Assembly: GCA_032690845.1 (NCBI GenBank)
Contig: CM064434.1
Location: 10,976,108-11,040,107, forward strand
Length of the DNA: 64,000 nt
Direction of reading: 5' to 3'
Source: Eleusine coracana subsp. coracana
Taxonomy: Eukaryota; Streptophyta; Magnoliopsida; Poales; Poaceae
Part shown: piece after piece, positions 1 to 10,210 of the stretch
How positions within the stretch are numbered: position 1 is the first letter of the stretch
How the letters are laid out: every line of letters begins with the position of its first letter
Made by a program: the position numbers and the translations under genes
Notes under the pieces: model-generated
What the model saw: only the letters and a program-made list of their open reading frames with translations
What the model was told of the DNA's origin: nothing
Databases searched by the model: none

Positions 1-350
1 CGGGAGGGACCCTGTCAAGGCGTGGATGTCATCGGTGTGCCCTAGGAGCCTAGGACGCCATCTCTGGTCGTGGTGATCAGTAGATGAACAACATGGATAG
101 GTTGGAAAAGTACGGTAAAAGGAGAGACATGTAAGTAAATTGATAGATTTGATTGGGGTTGTTCTTCCTCAATCGGCCATGGCCCTTTATATATGCAGGG
201 TGAGGAGGTCTATACCCATGGGATGCAAGAAACAAGCCATAAACCGACCTAAACTCAAGTCACATACTCAATTCGGAATTCTTTGTCAAAACCGGTCAGA
301 CCGTCCTCAATAACCAGTCAGACCTGATCACCCGGGGTCTATGGTAGTCA
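1..350 (-). repeat. LTR copy (downstream LTR in element orientation), truncated
   Basis: Direct repeat of 3647-3996. It contains a minus-strand TATA box at 185-194 and copies of the GGTCAGACC-type palindrome near 290-330. Homology to the right copy ends at about 350. Confidence 0.7.
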
Positions 351-583
351 TATCCATAAGACTTCCAAGGATCAAAATAAGGCCAAGAGGGGTAACCGAA
401 CATACCTGAAGGCGTATTTCATGATATAGGCAGTGCTAGTGCTGGCGAAGAATATATATTATGTAAGGACCAATGATTTTGATGATTTGGTGCTAACCTT
501 TGACTTGGTAGATTTTTTCTTGCTCTTCTCTTTTTCTTTGTCTCTTTTGCACCATGCACTTGAATATGATCCTTGTTATGAAC

Positions 584-988
584 CTACACACTTCCTTTAG
601 GAACCCATGCCATATTCTTCTCCTTCAACTTCTTTGCATTTAGTCTTTCCAATTTTCTCACTTGCCAACTAGATAAACTGAATGGATGTCTTGGTTGTGC
701 TCCTGGTTTTGATGCTGGCAGTTCTTTTTTGGTTGTGGACACCTGCAACTTCTTTAGTTCAAATTTGGCATCTTGCGTATCAACAGCTTGTTGTCTCATC
801 TCTTTACCAATATTTGCTGATGTTTTTAATAGACCATCCGGCCTTTCTACACTTGAGGACAAATCCGAACTTCTATCTTTGCGGCCATCCTTCTTCACAC
901 GATAAACTTGTTTAACAACCTTTTTCTTCTCTTGAATTCTTGACCGGTCTGACCGGTTTTGGAACCGCAGATTGATCTTTTGCCCCAC
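584..988 (-). pseudogene. Gag-polyprotein relic of the non-autonomous element (C-terminal fragment)
   Basis: A 134-residue minus-strand reading frame, rich in Lys and Arg, that ends with a WQVRKLERLNAKKLKEKNMA-like segment. From memory this resembles the region after gag in rice Tat-type gypsy elements; no search was possible. It is in a different frame from the fragment at 912-1391 and overlaps it, so a frameshift separates them. The palindrome ACCGGTCTGACCGGT at 943-957 lies inside this reading frame and encodes an NRSDRS-type peptide. It is unlikely to be functional alone. Confidence 0.5.
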
Positions 989-1391
989 AAAATTTCAATT
1001 GGTCATGTAATATGTGTGGAGCCTCTTGCTTCCCCCCAGTGCTTGATGTTTGTCCAGAGAGTACACAATTTGAATCATTGACTACCAACTCCTCAATTTT
1101 ATATGAATCAGCTTGTGATGACTGATTTGTCAATACCTTATCATCATGACCAATTGAAGCAACCTGGTCATTTTGTTGCACATTTGAAAAACTCAATTGT
1201 CCTTTATCAATGGCCAATTGGACAATTTGGCAAAACATATTGCCATTCTTAGTACTATGATCAAAAGAATTATACCACTTGCAATATTCTTGCTCTCCTA
1301 CCTCTTGAGATGATGGTATGAACTTGTGATCTAAAAGCTTAATAAAATTATTCTCTAACAAACTATCAAATAGATCATCACACAAAGTCAA
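912..1391 (-). pseudogene. Gag-like fragment with C-K-W-Y-N-S zinc-binding-like motif
   Basis: This 159-residue minus-strand fragment contains EYCKWYNSFDHSTKNGNMF followed by IVQLAIDKGQLSF. It matches the C-K-(W/F)-H-N-S..H-x-T..C..F pattern I associate with gag of Tat-type gypsy elements. Tyr replaces the usual His after CKW, and the later Cys is replaced (NGNMF). The flanking sequence is Ser/Gln-rich. It is in a different frame from the fragments on either side, so the gene is broken. Confidence 0.55.
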
Positions 1392-1940
1392 ATCAAAAGT
1401 ATATTTTATTCTCTTGAGCCGATTCTTTGATGTAAACGGCTTTAAGGCAAAGCAAACGAACGGTTCAGAGTTTTCTTCTACCCATTCGGCTATACCTTTT
1501 CTTATGTCTCTATAGTCCTATACTTTAAAATTGACAACTATATCAGTATTGGTCTTTGTCTTATTACTCAATTTTAGTTTTATAGTTTTAATTCAAGAAG
1601 GACCACAAGCAACCCAAGAAGATAATAATTTTGGCAATGATGATGAGGAAAGTTTAAATGCCAAAATATTACTACTGTCAGCCTTTCTAATTTTTACAAT
1701 GCATTGGCTAACACTAGTTGAAAGTACATCCTCAATCAATTTCTTAGACTTATTTGAAACAAAAGGTGTATCAATTGAAAGCATAGAACCTGATTGAGAA
1801 TTAATTAAATTTATTTGTGAAGCATACCTTATCAAATATCTTGGAGAGACGTGGAAGCTTGATATGGATGACATCGTACATTAACTGTTGACTGGTGCTT
1901 GTACCATCTTTTTTTGCACAAACTGGTCTGACCTATGTTT

Positions 1941-2276
1941 CTAGGAGCGCTGGAAGTCAACAAGTGTAGATGCTCCATTGACTTCTCCCTTGCCTTCCTC
2001 TGTTTGCTCTTGGTCCTGCTGAAATTTTTCATTAACCGAACTTTGTTCGGCTATAGGTTGTTGTTTATCATCAATAGCATATTCACTAGATAAAAACACA
2101 ACCTCTTTAGGAAAATCAAACATAGCTGTCATTTTACACTCAACATGTTCCCATATAGACAAATTTGCTTCTTCTATGTCATTGGTAACTGATAATTCTA
2201 GAATAATTGGCTTTTGACCAATAGAAGTTTTTCCTTTAGAATTGTTTTCTTGGTCTTTAGAGTCAAGCATAAGCAT
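1941..2276 (-). pseudogene. Gag-region fragment, acidic, unrecognised
   Basis: A 111-residue minus-strand reading frame, Glu/Gln-rich, lying between the N-terminal and CKWYN fragments. I recognise no domain. Its position and shared strand suggest it is part of the same degraded gag gene. It could equally be a chance open frame. Confidence 0.3.
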
Positions 2277-2613
2277 AATGAAATCTGATAAATAAGTTGA
2301 TATTATACTTTATGCTTTTATCTCCTTATAGATGTCCATACAAGACGACCACTCCTTAACCTAAACAAAACCTTGTTTGGTCTTTCGATAACATAAGGAG
2401 AATAATTTCTTTTGAGCCTTTTCTTTCTCATGCTCCAACTCCTTCATTAAAGATGCATATTCTCATTTATCATCTATTCGGCTATGATTTTCAGCAACAT
2501 ATGGAGCCAAATTAGTGGACAAAGTATATGCTACAGTATTATGTGAAGGTGTATGCATGCTTGCTGAATTTTCATTAATTTGACAACAGTTATTACTAAC
2601 TTGAGAAACCGAA

Positions 2614-3042
2614 TTAGGAATTAAGACTAGCATGTGGTGCTGAATATGTAGGTGTAACCTCCTTTTCAATAATATATTGTATAGCATGTGGTGATTGAGA
2701 GTAATTAACCGGATGATAAACACTTGTATGGCCATATGTATTATTCATCGGCATATGAATTTGTTGTGTTGCCGATATATGAGAAAAAATAGGAGCATGT
2801 TGTATGTTGCTATTGACATTATAACTTAAAGCATGCATAGTTGACATAGGATCATGCATATAGGAACCATTCGAATAATTGTTAGCCGATGCAACATATG
2901 TACTATCATTATATCTAGCAACATCAACATGAGAATTGGTGGTACTTGCAAAATAATTGCTAGTCATTGATGGCATGTTTGCATATTGTACCTCAGGCTT
3001 GTTGTAGTAATAATGCTGTGTAGTGCATGAATATCCCGCCAT
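2614..3042 (-). pseudogene. Putative gag N-terminal fragment (Tyr/Asn/His-rich)
   Basis: A 142-residue minus-strand frame beginning MAGYSCTTQHYYY, rich in Tyr, Asn, His, Met and Ser, without a catalytic motif. The low-complexity start followed by more conserved blocks resembles gag N-termini of rice Tat-like elements, judged from memory. It is the most upstream coding fragment after the right LTR, as expected for gag. Three frame changes separate it from 584-988. Confidence 0.4.
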
Positions 3043-3646
3043 GTGATTGCTTCTATTCTTTTGTTGATGAAATCATAGCAACAAAGTTACCTTAATTTCT
3101 TCTTTTCTTTGAAACTTTCAGCAATCAATGATCAAGCTCTTGGTTCCTTACTAGCAATACCTGTCTAATAAGCACAAAACAATAGGAGCAATGCAATGGT
3201 CTAGGCGACCAAATGCAATGGTGATGGCGAAACCCAAATAGTAGATCAAGTAAAAAATTTGCTAGGGTAAAAAAAAATTGATTATTGCAATAACTTGAAA
3301 AATCTTCCCTAACGGAGTTGACAAAAAGTGTGTTGACACTTAAAGGTGCCATTAAACACGAGCACACCCTTGTGTGGATCTGTAGCAGCAATTCGTTGTG
3401 CCGGCAGTGCAAACCAGACAGACCGGTTTCAGTAACCGGTCAGACCGATTTTCATGGGTCACCGTGAAAACATAGACTAGATGAGGAATTCACAATGTTG
3501 ACCCAAGATAGGGGATAATTATCACCGATACATGGTGAATGATAGCTAGGTTTACAAGCAAACCAACAAAGTTGTAAACAACGCCTTACGTGACAAAGAA
3601 CGACTAGTTTACGGGCAAACTAGCAAAGACCATCAAAGCTCTCGCC
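3043..3646. other. Untranslated leader between LTR and gag relic
   Basis: AT-rich sequence on the 5' side of the gag relic in element orientation. It holds two GGTCAGACC-type palindromes (about 3420-3450) but no clear primer-binding site. The LTR/leader boundary may lie near 3495 (plus-strand TG at the minus-strand LTR end), but this is not certain. Confidence 0.3.
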
Positions 3647-4369
3647 CGGGAGGGACCCCGTCAGGGCGTGGACGTCGTCGGTGTGCCCTAGGAATCTAGG
3701 ACGCCATATCTGGTCATGGAGATCAGTAGATGAACAGCAAGGATAGATTGGAAAAGTAGGGTAAAAGCAGAGACATATAAGTAAATTGATAGATTCGATT
3801 AGGGTTGTTCTTCCTCAATCGGCCATGGCCCTTTATATATGCAGGGTGGCGAGGTCTATACCAATGCGACGCAAGAAACAAACCATAAAGGGACCTAAAC
3901 TCAAGTCACGTACTCAATTTGGACTTCTCTATCGAAACCGGTCAGACCGCCCTCAATAACTAGCCAGACCGGATCACCCGAGGTCTATGGCAGTCAAAAC
4001 CGGTCTGACCTATATGTTAATCCGGTCTGGCCGGTTTTGCCTGGCAGCTAATATCCAATTTCCTATAACTCTTACATCCAAACTTCGAATAAGGCAATCC
4101 ATATATCCATTTCGATCGTCTCGATGAAGGCTTTATAATGGTGAGCTCAAATATACCATTTGACCTCATCTTTATTCGGTTTCCGAAGCCTCCTTGTGTC
4201 TTCAACAAAAATGGTGCTGAAGGATTTAGAAATGATCTATAGGTCATGCACAACCCATATAGATGCTAAACTTGTACAAACATTATTATTAGTACAAAAC
4301 TGGATATTTTAGCTATCATTCCACATATCTCAACATTGGCCAATTTTTGTTGTCAACATGTTCCCAACA
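3647..4369 (-). repeat. Right LTR (5' LTR in element orientation)
   Basis: 3647-3996 repeats window positions 1-350. The minus strand has a TATA box at 3831-3840 and, upstream of it, a run of GGTCAGACC/GGTCTGACC palindromes (about 3912-4040). It starts on the minus strand at 4369 with TGTTGGGAAC. The LTR could begin further right, because 4370-4668 also belongs to a repeat found again at 16 kb. Confidence 0.6.
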
Positions 4370-4668
4370 CTTTTATAGCTTGTCCTTAGCTTTGATCCAT
4401 CTACATCAATCCTCGGACTCCATCAAGCTCATCAAGCCTCCATGCTTGTGGTCATTATCATCAATCGTCAAGGCCACCATCATCCATATGATTTGTAATA
4501 GAGTTGAAAGATGATTCCTACATAGATAACACTCATGTAGATATTAGCCCATAATTTCATAGTTGTCATCTATCACCAAAAATTTCATACCTTCGGGATC
4601 TCATCATCAATGGTCATGAAGCTTACAATGGGCTTTGGTCATGTCTGTCCCATGATGTAGGTTGTGTG
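4361..4668 (-). repeat. Dispersed repeat, inverted copy of about 16060-16365
   Basis: The reverse complement of this stretch matches 16060-16365 with moderate identity. Shared blocks include TGCCTTGACGATTGATGA, GACCACAAGCATGGAGGCTT and AAAGCTAAGGACAAGCTAT, all in the same order. In both places the block is followed by TGTTGGGAA. It may be the upstream part of a related LTR. Confidence 0.6.
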
Positions 4669-5039
4669 TCTCACTACCACAAAAACAGTCTTTAGCGGCG
4701 GCACACAAAATCATGTAACAACGGATTAAAAGAAATCCGTCGCTACAGTGGACAAATGATTTTTAGTGGCAGTTGACAAAATGAACCGCAGCTAAAAATC
4801 AATTTTTAGCTGCGGTTCATATTGTCAACCATAGCTAAAAATCGCGGCAATTTTTAGCTATGGTTGACAAAATGAACCGCAACTAAAAATTAATTTTTAG
4901 CTACGGTTCACTTTATCAACCACAGCTAAAATTAGTTCAGGCCCAGCACACCCCAATCCCTCCCTTTTCACTATAAAATATCTAGCCCTAACCGGCACGC
5001 ACCCCAATCCCTCCTTCCTCACTCCTCAGCCACCATCGA

Positions 5040-5090
5040 GCTCTCTCTCTATCTCTCTCTCTCTCTCTTTCTCTTTCTCTCTCTCTCTGG
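5040..5090. repeat. CT/CTCTT microsatellite
   Basis: A nearly pure pyrimidine run of CT dinucleotides with a few interruptions, inside the CACTA element and just before the captured gene fragment. Such tracts are common in plant 5' untranslated regions, so it may have been captured along with the gene start. Confidence 0.85.
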
Positions 5091-5124
5091 CACACGTCTC
5101 CCTCCCCCAGACTCTCTCTCACTC

Positions 5125-5395
5125 ATGGGCACGACACGACTGCTCTCCTTGGACGCCACCAACAACTCCTTCTCCAGTGCACTCCCGGCCCAACTCGAGG
5201 AGGAGCTCACGCTGCTCCCTCGGCGCCACGGTGGAGCTCACGCTGCTCGATGCCTTCGACAACGCGCTCATCGGCGGGATCCCCAGAACACTGGCGTGGA
5301 TTGCACGGCTCAGCGCCATCGTGTTCGCCCGCAACCGGCTGTCAGGCCCGATCCCTGCCGGGATCAGCAACTGCTCCAAGCTGCTCAATCTCTCC
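5125..5395 (+). pseudogene. Captured leucine-rich-repeat (LRR receptor-like) gene fragment
   Basis: Two plus-strand frames together show plant-type extracellular LRRs. One (ATG at 5125) reads TRLLSLDATNNSFSSALPAQL. The other, from about 5220, reads LLDAFDNALIGGIPRTLA and then FARNRLSGPIPAGISNCSKL. These fit the LxxLxxLxLxxNxLxGxIPxx(L/I) consensus of LRR receptor kinases. A frameshift lies between them, and after about 5395 the sequence turns into CCTCCCCTCC-type repeats with no kinase domain. It sits wholly within a non-autonomous CACTA element, so it is best read as a transduplicated exon fragment. Confidence 0.65.
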
Positions 5396-5606
5396 CCTCC
5401 GGTGGGTGGCCCTCCCCTCCAGCGCCCCGCTGGCCAGTTTCGATGGGTGGCGTGGCGGCTGGTGGCCAGATCCGACGGGCTGCCTCCCCTCCAACGGCGT
5501 CCTCTCCCCTACAGCTGGCCTCTTCTCCCTCCTTGCGGTGCAGTGACGGGCGGCCAGATCCAACGGACTTCCTCCCCTCCGGTGGGTGGCCCTCCCCTCC
5601 GACGGT
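5392..5606. repeat. Imperfect GC-rich internal repeat in CACTA element
   Basis: The string CCCCTCCGGTGGGTGGCCCT occurs at about 5395 and again at about 5575, with similar GGCCAGATCCGACGG / GGCCAGATCCAACGG segments between. Reading frames across it on both strands are low-complexity and probably not coding. Confidence 0.6.
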
Positions 5607-5971
5607 GAGTGGATCCGGCAACGGGCGGCCAAGCAGACCCCCCCCCCCCAGGCGACACCATCCCCCTCTCTCGACAGTGGCAGACAGGTCTAGCTGCCCT
5701 ATTCACAGGGTGGCGGGTTTGGGTGCGGGATACGAGCGGGCTGCCGAGCTCATGCTCTTTTTTTTTAGTTTTTCGGATTGAGACGTATCGGCAAGTGAAT
5801 ATGTCACCCATTGCTACTAATGTATTTTTAGCTGCAGTTCGTTTGGTCTTCAAGTAATCCACCATTGTAAATATTTATTTTCAGCTGCGATAATCTAGCG
5901 GCGAACCGGCCAAACTGCCGCTATAGTGGGTTTTGGCCCACCGCTACAGGGCTTTTTTTGTTATAGTGTCT

Positions 5972-7180
5972 TGTGCTAATGACCCTTCTTGGCCCTGATA
6001 GATTATGAAGAACTTTTTAGGTAGATATACTTGATCGGTTGCATAGCAACCTAAGGCAAAGACAGGAGAAACCGGTAGCACTACTAAAAAGATACCCCTA
6101 TAAATATGCTTTATTTGAGGGTTTCTAACGTTTATTTCATATTTACTATAAAATAGAGACGTTTTCACAAAACATATTGGAGGTGTCATCTCCGCATGGA
6201 ACGTCGAAAGTGCTTGTAGATATGGAATTTTAAAATGTGTCTAGAACATATGAGGTGTTTTATGGAGACAATATAAACACGTTTATACATCTACATACGT
6301 TTTCATAGTCATGTTCTGTGATATGTCAACTATTCTAGACATTTTTTTTGTAACATGTTAATAAAGCTAAACATGATTTTTATTGATAGATTTTTATTCT
6401 GATCTATTAACATAGAGACACTTTGTAACAATATTTTCAAAATATATATTTTAGTTGTTATTTGAAATCAGTGAGTTATTTTTGCAAGTAGCAAGATTTG
6501 AACCTATAACCTGTTTGTTTAATGTAAACTTATTTAACAATCTCATTCGGCTAGCAATTTTGAGTGTAGTTATGATATTATTTCTTTTCTATTCATGTCT
6601 TCTATGTGTTTTAATGTCTCTAGAATTCCTAATAGTGTGTCAAAAATGTCTTTAAATAAAAGTATATATGACTAATGCATGTCTAATAGCATCTCATTTT
6701 TATACGTTTTGAATAACATGTCAACAAATATCTTTACTTGAGGCTAGATAACATCTTTACTTGAGGCTAGATATAATCAAAACGTGTCAAAATAACGTAT
6801 CACATTGAGACAATCTCAAACTGTATCAAGAATCATATTGGACGGGTTAGTGATGGTCGAAAGCGTGTCTATTATCGTGTCATTTTGAAATGCTTTAAAA
6901 ACATGTCAAAAAATATTCGTATAATACCTACTTACCGTTCAAAGCATGTTTATATCGTGTCACTTTGAGATGTTATAATAAAATGCGTCAAAAAACATGT
7001 TTACTTTTTTACCAATATTGCAACGTATCTAATATCATGTCTCTGTTACATTTTTACAAACCATATCAAAAGACGTTTTTAGGTATAGCACAGCAACACG
7101 TCATGCTCCTTAGTGGTCAACCAAATGTGGTGGTACTCAGGAAGAAGGGGGGGGGGGGGGGGGTTCACGCGGGACTCATA
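5972..7180. other. AT-rich intergenic repeat-like stretch, possible degenerate DNA transposon
   Basis: No gene seen. A CACTACTAAAAAG string at about 6077 and a CGTTTTTAGGTATAG string near 7072 look like poorly conserved CACTA-type ends in opposite orientation. Between them, short words such as CGTGTC, CATGTC and CGTATC recur many times, as subterminal repeats do. No target duplication was found, so the assignment is weak. Confidence 0.25.
7147..7163. repeat. Poly-G tract (17 G)
   Basis: Seventeen consecutive G residues. Length is likely variable between plants and prone to sequencing error. Confidence 0.9.
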
Positions 7181-8600
7181 TAGTTTTGTGGTTTTTTTAA
7201 AGGATGATAATAAAAAAATGATTTGAATGATTTTTTATTAATTTATGCAAGATAGCCAAACTATCAGTCATTTTGTGAGGATAGGGCGAAGGGTGAAAAA
7301 GTCATACACATGCTCAACCCTCATGTACATAAAACAACTATTCTCCCACTCACACAATTGTATCCTCGTCTCTAAACACTTTGTTATTTCAGTTCTTGTA
7401 AATATTCTCGAGGACCGTGAAGGAGATCGTTTAGGTTGGACTTGCCGTTGCCTGCCAGAGGTAATCATGGCCCTAGATATCTGTGATATAGAAACAACCA
7501 TAAAATCCTTAGCGCTGACAATGCCCCACATATGCATCACATAGGGGCATCAGGGGAGCATGTTGTTATGGTGGAAATTATGACTGGAACACTAAACTGT
7601 CAAATAGACACCATACCCTTCACCTATTAGGTATACCCATGGGCACCACAAGGCCATCTGTTTCTGAATTCCTACTAGTAGTACAAAAAATCGACAAAAG
7701 ATTGGTAGTATGCTTGCAGTTCTTAGCTCTCGGACCACCTTCTATCTAATTAGCATCATGGTACCAGTAACAGTGGTGAACCAAATGGACAAATACAGAA
7801 GGCAGTAACTTTAGAGAGGTTCAGACCTAAATGCAAGAAACCCCCTCTTGCAGCATGGAAGTTGGTGACCAGACCAAAGTCTGAAGCAGGGTTAAGAGTT
7901 AGGACTAATCAAACTCAGATCACAAAACGAAGCCATCTATGCACAAGTACTACAATAGAGACAACCTCCCTAAGGTGCAGCTGATATGGAATAACTGTGA
8001 CTACGGTATTTCTTTTGATGTCGTTCAGAACAAGTGGTTGTTTGAGGAGGCATACCCAAACTTGTAGAGCCAAGTCCTTCAAAGAGCTCAAAAATGATTA
8101 TCCACAGAGCAAAATATCGTCACAAACAAGGACTGCAAGAATGAGTACAAAGAAAAATATATCCTCCCCATTCTTCTTTTTCAGTTTTCTTTCTTTTTTG
8201 TCTTTCATTTGTACATATATTTTGGTCTTCTTTATTAATAAAATTCTGTAGGGACATGGCCCTCCTGTTTCCTCAGAAAAAAAGCTCTTTGAATAAGTAG
8301 GCCGGAAAGCGGATGTGCCAGAGGACTTGGATGCCTCTTGAAAAACAGAGCCAGTAATAATGAGCCTCAGACAAATGATAAAACTTGGTCGAATCATATG
8401 GTTCTCTTCCACATTGAACAACAGTCAACAAAACATATTTTTAGATATTTCACTGGCTTCTATATTTACTTAATCAGCCGGGTGAAGAGCAAGGAACACC
8501 CATAGGATCTCTTGCAATACCGTATGCAGGTGTCCCTACCAAACACACTTCCATGTTTTTTTTCAACTAATAAGTACCACTAGCGCAAGAGCGTGACATC
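7181..8600. other. Intergenic DNA, no gene recognised; possible LINE-like 3' tail
   Basis: Nothing coding is supported. Around 7990-8250 the plus strand has T-rich sequence followed by TTTATTAATAAAATTCTG, which recalls the 3' ends of plant LINEs. The upstream frame reads WNNCDYGISFDVVQNKWLF, loosely like a LINE C-terminus. This is a guess from memory. Confidence 0.2.
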
Positions 8601-8601
8601 A

Positions 8602-8944
8602 GACTAATCCCAATAGACAGTTTCATTTTGATGTTTCCAAGAGTGCCATGTCATCTTTTTTAGTTTGAAACCATGAATAAAACCATCTCTCAATATATAG
8701 TTTCATTTTAATGTTTCATAGCACTTACTTTTATATGGTTTTATTAGCTGTCTAAAGAATAAAATGAAATCACTCCTCTCCAATACTAGTTTCATGGTGT
8801 TTTAATTTTAGGAAATCATGTAAACCTAGTTTCATCTAGATGAAACTCTTCTCATCTTTCTCTTCATAAATTTCTTGCTATGTCATCAAATTTGTTTATA
8901 TGACACATCATTTAATAAAAATGAAACTCTCATTGGGAGTAGCC
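8602..8944. mobile_element. MITE with about 25-bp terminal inverted repeats
   Basis: The left end contains CTAATCCCAATAGACAGTTT. The right end, reverse-complemented, contains GCTACTCCCAATGAGAGTTT. The two align over about 25 bp with a few mismatches. The interior is about 340 bp, AT-rich, with repeated TAGTTTCAT / ATGAAACT words in both orientations, and encodes nothing. TCAG occurs just outside both ends but may be chance, so the superfamily is not assigned. Confidence 0.65.
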
Positions 8945-9300
8945 TCAGAAGTCTCGATGGTGTACACCCAATTCGAGCTAGTTCCAGTTGATTTTGTCAG
9001 AGGTCAGAATCCAACACTTGTCTTTAAATACCACATAAAGCAGGATTAATTTGTAATCATTGGTCCAGGCATTTCTGTTTCGGATAAGAGGCAATCTTAG
9101 TTTGATGTTCAGAAATTGAGCTCCGCATTCCTATCACACCATCTAAATCAAGTAATTCATTCTAAAAAGTTTCTGATCAAGGTAAAAGTGAACTATGGCT
9201 GTTGTGTACAATGTCAGTGTGTTCAAATCCCTCTTGTGCATTGTGTTCAGATGTGGAGAGGAACACAGGCTATCATGTTAAAAGGTTGTATCTTGTGTTA

Positions 9301-9560
9301 AGTTACTATGCACCATTCAGTTGTATCCAAAAGCTTAAGCTAATGGAAATGGGTGGGCAGTTTACTTATGGTTAACCCTCCCACTCACGTGCAACTCTCT
9401 CAGAGTGCAAACGTGAAAATAAGAGCGACACAGTAGAAAATGCATTCACAACGATTTAAACTCAAGACTTCTGCCTCTGATATCATGATAGGTTACTATG
9501 CATCAACCAATAATACCCAAAAGTTTAAGCTGATGAAAAAGATGGACAATTCACTTCTGG
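9301..9560. repeat. Imperfect direct repeat, about 70 bp, two copies 190 bp apart
   Basis: About 9301-9370 and 9491-9560 share TTACTATGCA..C..A, CCAAAAG(C/T)TTAAGCT(A/G)ATG and a following (G/A)GCA(G/A)TT(T/C)ACTT segment. No function recognised. The rest of 8945-10110 shows no gene. Confidence 0.5.
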
Positions 9561-10117
9561 TTCAATACTTTGGCGCTCATATTTTACTTGATTCAAAAAG
9601 GTCGGTATGAAATGCTCCCATTCATTGTGTTTAATTTTTAAATTATTGCTGTTGTCACCGGTCTGAATCTTTGTTTGAGACATCGTGTAGTGGCCAGATT
9701 CCAGGGAAGGATTGTGAGAATTTGCTTTTGGTAGTTGGTGTTGGGGTAGGTTTATAAATGAATGCATAGAAATGACTAAGGTCTCCACTCAACCATGCAC
9801 GGCAAAGTGAATGTAATGACCGATTCCAGTACTTAATTAGCCGTCCTAGCGGTCTTGTGCGTTAGTCGCTGCCTCTTATGATTAAGAATGACATCGGAAA
9901 CGGTTGTAGTCGTCTGACCATCGACGACACGTTGGATGTGCCGATATCTTTCAACTTTGGTGTTACACAAATAAAATATTTATCTGTCCCTTGTGCTCTG
10001 TCGTCTAGTTAGGGACTTGGGTGCCACGAAATTGCTGAGCTAGTAGCTAGTGAAACAATACAAGCGAGCCAGAAGAATCTTTCATGTGGACCCTTACCGT
10101 GTCGCGCAAGTGTTGCA

Positions 10118-10127
10118 TACTATATAA
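10118..10127 (+). promoter_or_regulatory. TATA box for the purple acid phosphatase gene
   Basis: ACTATATAAG lies about 85-90 bp upstream of the ATG at 10211, which leaves a plausible transcription start near 10150 and a short leader. Confidence 0.55.
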
Positions 10128-10210
10128 GATGTTTACTGTCCTCGCTAGTCCCTCTTATTGAAAGTCGTCTTGTACCTCGCCCATTTCGTGGTAGTTGCCT
10201 GTCTCCCCCG

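Larger units (their letters stand above)
1..4369 (-). mobile_element. Non-autonomous LTR retrotransposon, minus strand, cut by the window start
   Basis: Positions 1-350 and 3647-3996 are a clear direct repeat that begins with the same words and diverges after the same word. Between them lie minus-strand gag-like fragments but no recognisable protease, reverse transcriptase or integrase. The right LTR seems to continue to 4369, where the minus strand reads TGTTGGGAAC, a typical LTR start. The left copy lacks that portion. The element is therefore read as a non-autonomous, Tat-like gypsy derivative lying on the minus strand. Outer limits are uncertain because the left LTR runs off the window and the match on the right may extend further. 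Confidence 0.65.
4672..5968. mobile_element. Non-autonomous CACTA transposon (Pack-CACTA) with TCT target duplication
   Basis: The left end reads CACTACCACAAAAACAG. The right end, reverse-complemented, reads CACTATAACAAAAAAAGCC. Both are typical CACTA termini followed by GCGGCGG-like / GCGGTGGG-like sequence. A 3-bp TCT duplication flanks it at 4669-4671 and 5969-5971. Subterminal repeats of the type TTTTTAGCTGCGGTTCA, in both orientations, fill about 4750-4935 and recur near 5820-5890. No transposase is encoded. The interior (about 5040-5620) is GC-rich, has a CT microsatellite, and carries a leucine-rich-repeat gene fragment. Confidence 0.9.

Noticed and set aside
7268..7544. Opposing frames of about 90-99 codons in the intergenic region
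   Set aside because: No domain, no splice or promoter context, and both strands are equally open.
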